Assembly: GCF_038502225.1 (NCBI RefSeq) | Contig: NC_091292.1 | Coordinates: 47,593,428 to 47,657,427 of the forward strand | Length of the DNA stretch: 64,000 nt | From: Cherax quadricarinatus | Taxonomy: Eukaryota; Arthropoda; Malacostraca; Decapoda; Parastacidae | Reading direction: 5' to 3' | Shown here: positions 59,875-64,000 of the stretch, piece by piece | How the letters are laid out: every line of letters starts with the position of its first letter | Numbering within the stretch: position 1 is the stretch's first letter | Position numbers and translations under genes: made by a program | The notes under the pieces: generated by a model | Databases searched by the model: none | Told to the model about the DNA's origin: nothing | Seen by the model: the letters and a program-made list of their open reading frames with translations, nothing else

Positions 59875-60020
59875 AATAGGTGGAAGGAGAAGAGAATATT
59901 CAGCTCCGGGGAGAAACCTCCGAGTATTCCCCTGAAGTACTTACATGTATTCTCCTTTTTTAACAAACCGGCCACATCCCACCGAGGTAGGATGACCTAA
60001 AAAGAAAAATCAAAGCTTCT
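59875..60020 (-). mobile_element. Remnant of small repeats and inverted RTE-like 3' end
   Basis: 59880-59950 resembles the 131-bp repeat (GGTGGAAGGAGAAGAGAATA). 59970-60010 is the complement of the RTE-like 3' block (GGCCACATCCCACCGAGGTA), followed by a short T/A tail. Confidence 0.45.
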
Positions 60021-60436
<416 letters not shown>

Positions 60437-60708
60437 CAAAACAACCACTGTGAAAGAGTAGGGAAATTCCAAGCGCTTTCGTGACTACTCATATTGTCAA
60501 GGAACTATGAAAGTAATACATCAAAGGAAGGCAATTAAAGGGCTAAGACCACACCTCACAGTCAACTCCCACAACAAGGAAACACCTGATGCGCGACAAT
60601 ACCGGACTCATAAGAAAAGAGGAACACTGCAGTAGGTCCGCTGATCCAACTAGACAGGTCCTCACGACAACCCACTAACAAATTATTCTACCCAAGAAAT
60701 AAGGTTTA
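60437..60708 (-). mobile_element. 3' terminal repeat of Penelope-like element 2
   Basis: Starts GCAAAACAACCACTGTGAA next to (TA)n and runs to the ORF end. Contains AACACCTGATGCGCGACAAT, which recurs at 63241. Confidence 0.75.
60466..60505 (-). ncRNA. Hammerhead-like motif, family 1 (Penelope element 2)
   Basis: On the minus strand: GTTCC, TTGACAA, T, ATGA-GTAG-TCAC, GAAA, GCGC, TT, GGAAT. One stem II pair is changed (A opposite C). The core and stem I are intact. Confidence 0.45.
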
Positions 60709-62940
60709 TTATTTGTCCAATGTATTATTAAACTCTAACCAAATTTTATTAATTATAAATGAATCTAATTTATACAAACCTAAGCAAATATTCATATTAT
60801 TTTCAAAACTGCTTTTTATGAAACAAGATTCAATTATATTTCTGTCAACCATGGACTTGCTTGATACAACTTTCTCAACTTTTTGAAAATCAATTGGATG
60901 GTAAAAGTCTCTCACATGAATAAATAGAGCATTGGAATCTTGTCCAGTTCTAATGCTATATTTATGTTGATTTAATCTAAGTTCGAGACTTTTACCAGTT
61001 TGACCGTAATAAACTTCATCGCAAATTTTACAAGGAATCTTATAGACACATCCGTCAGCATTTTGGGGGGAATTCTTTATCAAAAGTTTTTTTACTGTAT
61101 CAAGATTTTTAAATACAACTTTAATATTAAAAGTCTTAAGAAGAGAAGGCATATCAACCAAGTTTTCATGGTAAGGGAGAACCAACATATTTTTAGTTGA
61201 ATAAGGTTGGTTGTCCATTTTTGGGTTGTAAAAAGTATTTCTAGCAATTTTAAATGATTTATCAATTACATTTTTCGGGTATTTCAGATCTTTGGCTATT
61301 TCATAAATTTTTGGATATTTCTTCATCTATGAACTCTGGACTACAAATACGTAAAGATCTCAAAAACATTGATGAGAAAACAGACAGTTTAACTTTATCT
61401 TGATGGGAAGAATAATAGTGTACATAGGAACAGTTATTTGTAGGTTTTCTGTAAATTTTAAATTTGAATTCATTATTACTCTTAATAATTAAAACATCTA
61501 GAAAGTTATTTTCTAGAGCTATTTTCCTCAAACTCAACAGTAAAGTTTATAGAATGGGCTAAGCTATTTAATTTGCCAAGAAAATGGTGTATATCTACAT
61601 TCTTGGGCACAAGACATAAAATATCATCGACATATCTGAACCATTTTGCTCTATTAGGGAGGATTGTGTTAAGCAATCTTGTTTCAAAAAATTCCATGTA
61701 TAGATTTCTAAGAACAGGTGAAAGAGGATTTCCCATTGCCATGCCAAATTTCTGAGTGTAAAACTTATCATTAAATACAAATATTGCATCAACAGTGCAA
61801 AGTTTAATAAGTTTAATGATGGTAGGAACTGGTAATGGTAAATCATAATTAACGAATTCTTCAGATAAGAAACTTAATAAATCATCAACAGGAACTTTTG
61901 TAAATAAGGAAGTAACATCAAAACTAACCATGTTAAAATCATTTAAGTCAGTCAAGGAGCTTAATTTATCAACTAAATCTAAGTTTTTTTTAACATTGAA
62001 GTTAGAAATTTTACCAACAATATGGCTCATAATGTCAACAAGCCATTTGGATAATTTATACGAAACTGATCCTATGGAGCTAATAATTGGTCTGATTGTG
62101 TGTTTTTATTATTCCATACATGCAAGGTAAAGATGAATTAGTGGAAGTAAATTGTTTAATTAATTCATTTTTGCCTTTTAGTAGAAGTTTTATTGTTTTA
62201 TTGAAATTGCTGTTAACAGTTTCTAAGGGATTCTTTCAAAGTTTAGAATAGGTTTCAGTATCATCTAAGAGATTATTAATTTTTTCTTGGTAATCATTTT
62301 CTTTCATTTATTTCATCTGCTTTGTTAAGGCGCAAATTTTTATTGTTATTAAGTGTATCATAAGACTTAAAGAATCTTTGAGGGCAATTGGGAATGTTTT
62401 GTTTTAACATAGAGGTATATACCATTCCCTTACTAATATTAATTTCATCATTGGATAAATCATAAGATTTTTCAAAGTTACAGAAGGCTTTTGCAATTTC
62501 AACATTATTAAGTTTTTTTGAAGTTGCAAAACTTAGACCAAAACCTAGAGCAGCCGTTGTATTTTTATCTAACACTTCATCTGATAAGTTAATTACAAAA
62601 TTGTTATTAGCATTCTTTGTCCTATCTCTATTTTCAATTAAATTGTCTAATTTTCTTTGTAGTTTGTTTTTGAGTTCATTACAAATTCTTCTGAGTTTAT
62701 TATAGCAATGATCCAACATGCTGTGTTTCCATTCTGATGGAATGGCCTGAGTAAAAGAGTATTTTTTGTTTCTCAATATTTTGAAAGCTTTCTTCTCCTG
62801 TATTTTAGTAATTTCAATATGTTTCTGAAGAATAATTTTCATGAAATCATCAAAAGGACGATCTCTCATGTCAGGGAGTCTATTAGGTAAAAGAGATTTG
62901 CGCAAAACTTGTTCATTTAAACAGTTTTTAAAAAAAAATA
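60709..62940 (-). pseudogene. Penelope-like element 2 (RT-GIY-YIG, frameshifted)
   Basis: A fuller but broken copy of the same family. The N-terminal region (from about 62940) adds about 150 residues missing from element 1: RKSLLPNRLPDMRDRPFDDF, then KYSFTQAIPSEW and a basic LRRICNELKNKLQRKLDNL, plausibly the conserved segment before the RT of these elements. Lesions: a short deletion and frameshift near 62305; a deletion of about 14 bp near 62096 that removes the GNPV codons; a 61500-61537 rearrangement around FEENS; and a shift near 61310. The RT core is still readable (SFDVTSLFTKVPVDDLLSF; GMAMGNPLSPVLRNLYMEFF; RYVDDILCL), as is the GIY-YIG part (CVYKIPCKICDEVYYGQTGK). Expression of a full protein is not possible. 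Confidence 0.9.
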
Positions 62941-63261
62941 AGTCGAATTTTTAACTTTTGGGACTTGATCAGTGCAGAAGAAAACTGTGAAACAAAAGAA
63001 ACATGATTAGGAAAGCTTACCGAGAATATTCTGAAGAGTCGTGTGGTATCCATTAATGCAATAAGATCACAGTAAACAGGTGATTTTAAAATATCCAAAA
63101 CAACCACTGTGAAAGAGTAGTGAAATTCCAAGCGCTTTTGTGACTGCTCACATTGTCAAGGAACTATGAAAGTAATACATCAAAGGAAGGCAATTAAAGG
63201 GCTAAGACCACACCTCACAGTCAACTCCCACAACAAAGAAACACCTGATGCGCGACAATAG
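62941..63261 (-). mobile_element. Second Penelope terminal repeat, upstream of element 2
   Basis: 63058-63261 repeats the 3' flank sequences of elements 1 and 2 (GCAATAAGATCACAGTAAAC; CACACCTCACAGTCAACTCC) in the same orientation as element 2, as expected if a terminal repeat also lies 5' of the ORF. 62941-63057 is unassigned. Confidence 0.65.
63125..63164 (-). ncRNA. Hammerhead-like motif, family 1 (upstream terminal repeat)
   Basis: On the minus strand: GTTCC, TTGACAA, T, GTGA-GCAG-TCAC, AAAA in place of GAAA, GCGC, TT, GGAAT. Loss of the invariant G suggests an inactive copy. Confidence 0.4.
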
Positions 63262-63716
63262 TATGTTAAATCATTGCTATAATAAACTCAGAAGAATTTG
63301 TAATGAACTCAAAAACAAACTACGAAGAAAATTAGACAATTTAATTGAAAATAGTGATTGGACAAAGCATGCTAACAACAATTTTGTAATTAACTTATCA
63401 GATGAAGTGTTAAATAAAAATACAGCGGCTGCTCTAGGCTTTGGTCAAAGTTTTGCAACTTCAAAAAAACTTAATAATGTTGAAATTGCAAAAGCCTTCT
63501 GTAACTTTGAAAAATCTTCTGATTTATCCAATGATGAAATTAATATTAGTAAGGGAATGGTATATACCTCTATGTTAAAACAAAACATTCCCAATTGCCC
63601 TCAAAGATTCTTTAAGTCTTATGATACACTTAACAATAACAAAAATTTGCGCCTTTCCAAAGCAGATAAAATAAATGCAATAATAATTATGAAAGAAAAT
63701 GATTTCCGAGTGTTAC
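63262..63716 (+). pseudogene. Inverted Penelope-like fragment (N-terminal part, + strand)
   Basis: Encodes on + the segment NHCYNKLRRICNELKNKLRRKL to NAIIIMKENDF, equivalent to about residues 60-215 of element 2, and so lies head to head with it. It is joined to the terminal repeat at CGACAATAG/TATGTTAAATC. The frame is open but ends by leaving the element near 63705. Confidence 0.85.
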
Positions 63717-64000
63717 AAAAAACGCGATTCTAAAAGCTTAGAGATCTCCAGTGAATACTAGAAAGGACTGCCCTTCTAGCATCCAGCCTGTTACTGGGTT
63801 TTCGTAACAAGTAGTCAGTATCCTTGTCCAATTATCCATAAGAATTCAGTATGATTCAATAGTGCTTCAGGATTACAACTGGTAGGCTACTAACTAGAGA
63901 AATTAAAATTTAATAAATTTATTAAGTCTAGAGGTATATTATCAAATTAAATTAAATTAAATTAATCACAGTAATCAAAATAATATCACATCTCTCGAGT
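63717..64000. other. Window end, nothing recognised
   Basis: Unique-looking sequence. A small AAATT pentanucleotide run lies at about 63940-63966. Confidence 0.6.

Overview
The window is eukaryotic nuclear DNA, most likely from a decapod crustacean or a close arthropod relative. The host level is inference. It rests on an alpha-2-macroglobulin-type gene with spliced exons, on tRNA-derived SINEs whose tails resemble those I associate with decapods, and on RTE-like, CR1-like, Ty3/gypsy and Penelope-like retroelements in a very repeat-rich landscape. There are no bacterial-style genes. Almost every long open frame is a retroelement or a read-through of tandem repeats.

The only clear host gene is an alpha-2-macroglobulin (thioester-protein family) gene on the + strand. 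Exon 1 (ATG at 13011, signal peptide, GTGAGT donor at 13073) joins in phase to exon 2 (57771-57958). Exon 2 joins in phase to exon 3 (58757-58995), which carries the family motif QTDKYLYEPGENVKF. The gene continues past the window. Intron 1 is therefore about 44.7 kb and holds most of what the window contains.

Layout. 1-5887: Ty3/gypsy element with decayed gag and protease, an intact RT-RNaseH-integrase frame and a probable 3' LTR. 5888-6870: (TA)n and two copies of a TIR element. 7313-10560: decayed CR1/Jockey-like LINE, split by a palindromic tRNA-SINE with a 12-bp target duplication. 10590-12850: three related 18-bp minisatellites. 12850-13072: promoter region and A2M exon 1. 13139-16600: TIR element, Penelope terminal fold-back, RTE-like fragment and SINE. 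16601-18047: 40-bp minisatellite. 18414-41797: a 23-kb composite satellite in which a block of five successive repeat types (A, B, C, D, E) is itself repeated four times. 41985-42425: 25-bp minisatellite. 42960-46240: CR1-like LINE, a 157-bp-arm inverted repeat, hammerhead-like motifs and a restriction-like endonuclease fragment with poly(A). 46252-55340: three RTE-like copies and small repeats. 55424-57596: Penelope-like element 1. 57771-58995: A2M exons 2 and 3. 60437-63716: Penelope-like element 2.

The most interesting signals are four: (i) the composite higher-order satellite inside an immune-gene intron, with its internal relatedness; (ii) hammerhead-ribozyme-like motifs at Penelope-type termini, in three sequence families that share one architecture, two of them with a covarying U3-A8 core instead of C3-G8; (iii) the giant intron itself, with a TE/microsatellite boundary only about 60 bp from the exon 2 acceptor; and (iv) several independent fold-back and inverted TE structures. 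All coordinates of repeat blocks are read by eye and are approximate to a few bases or one repeat unit.
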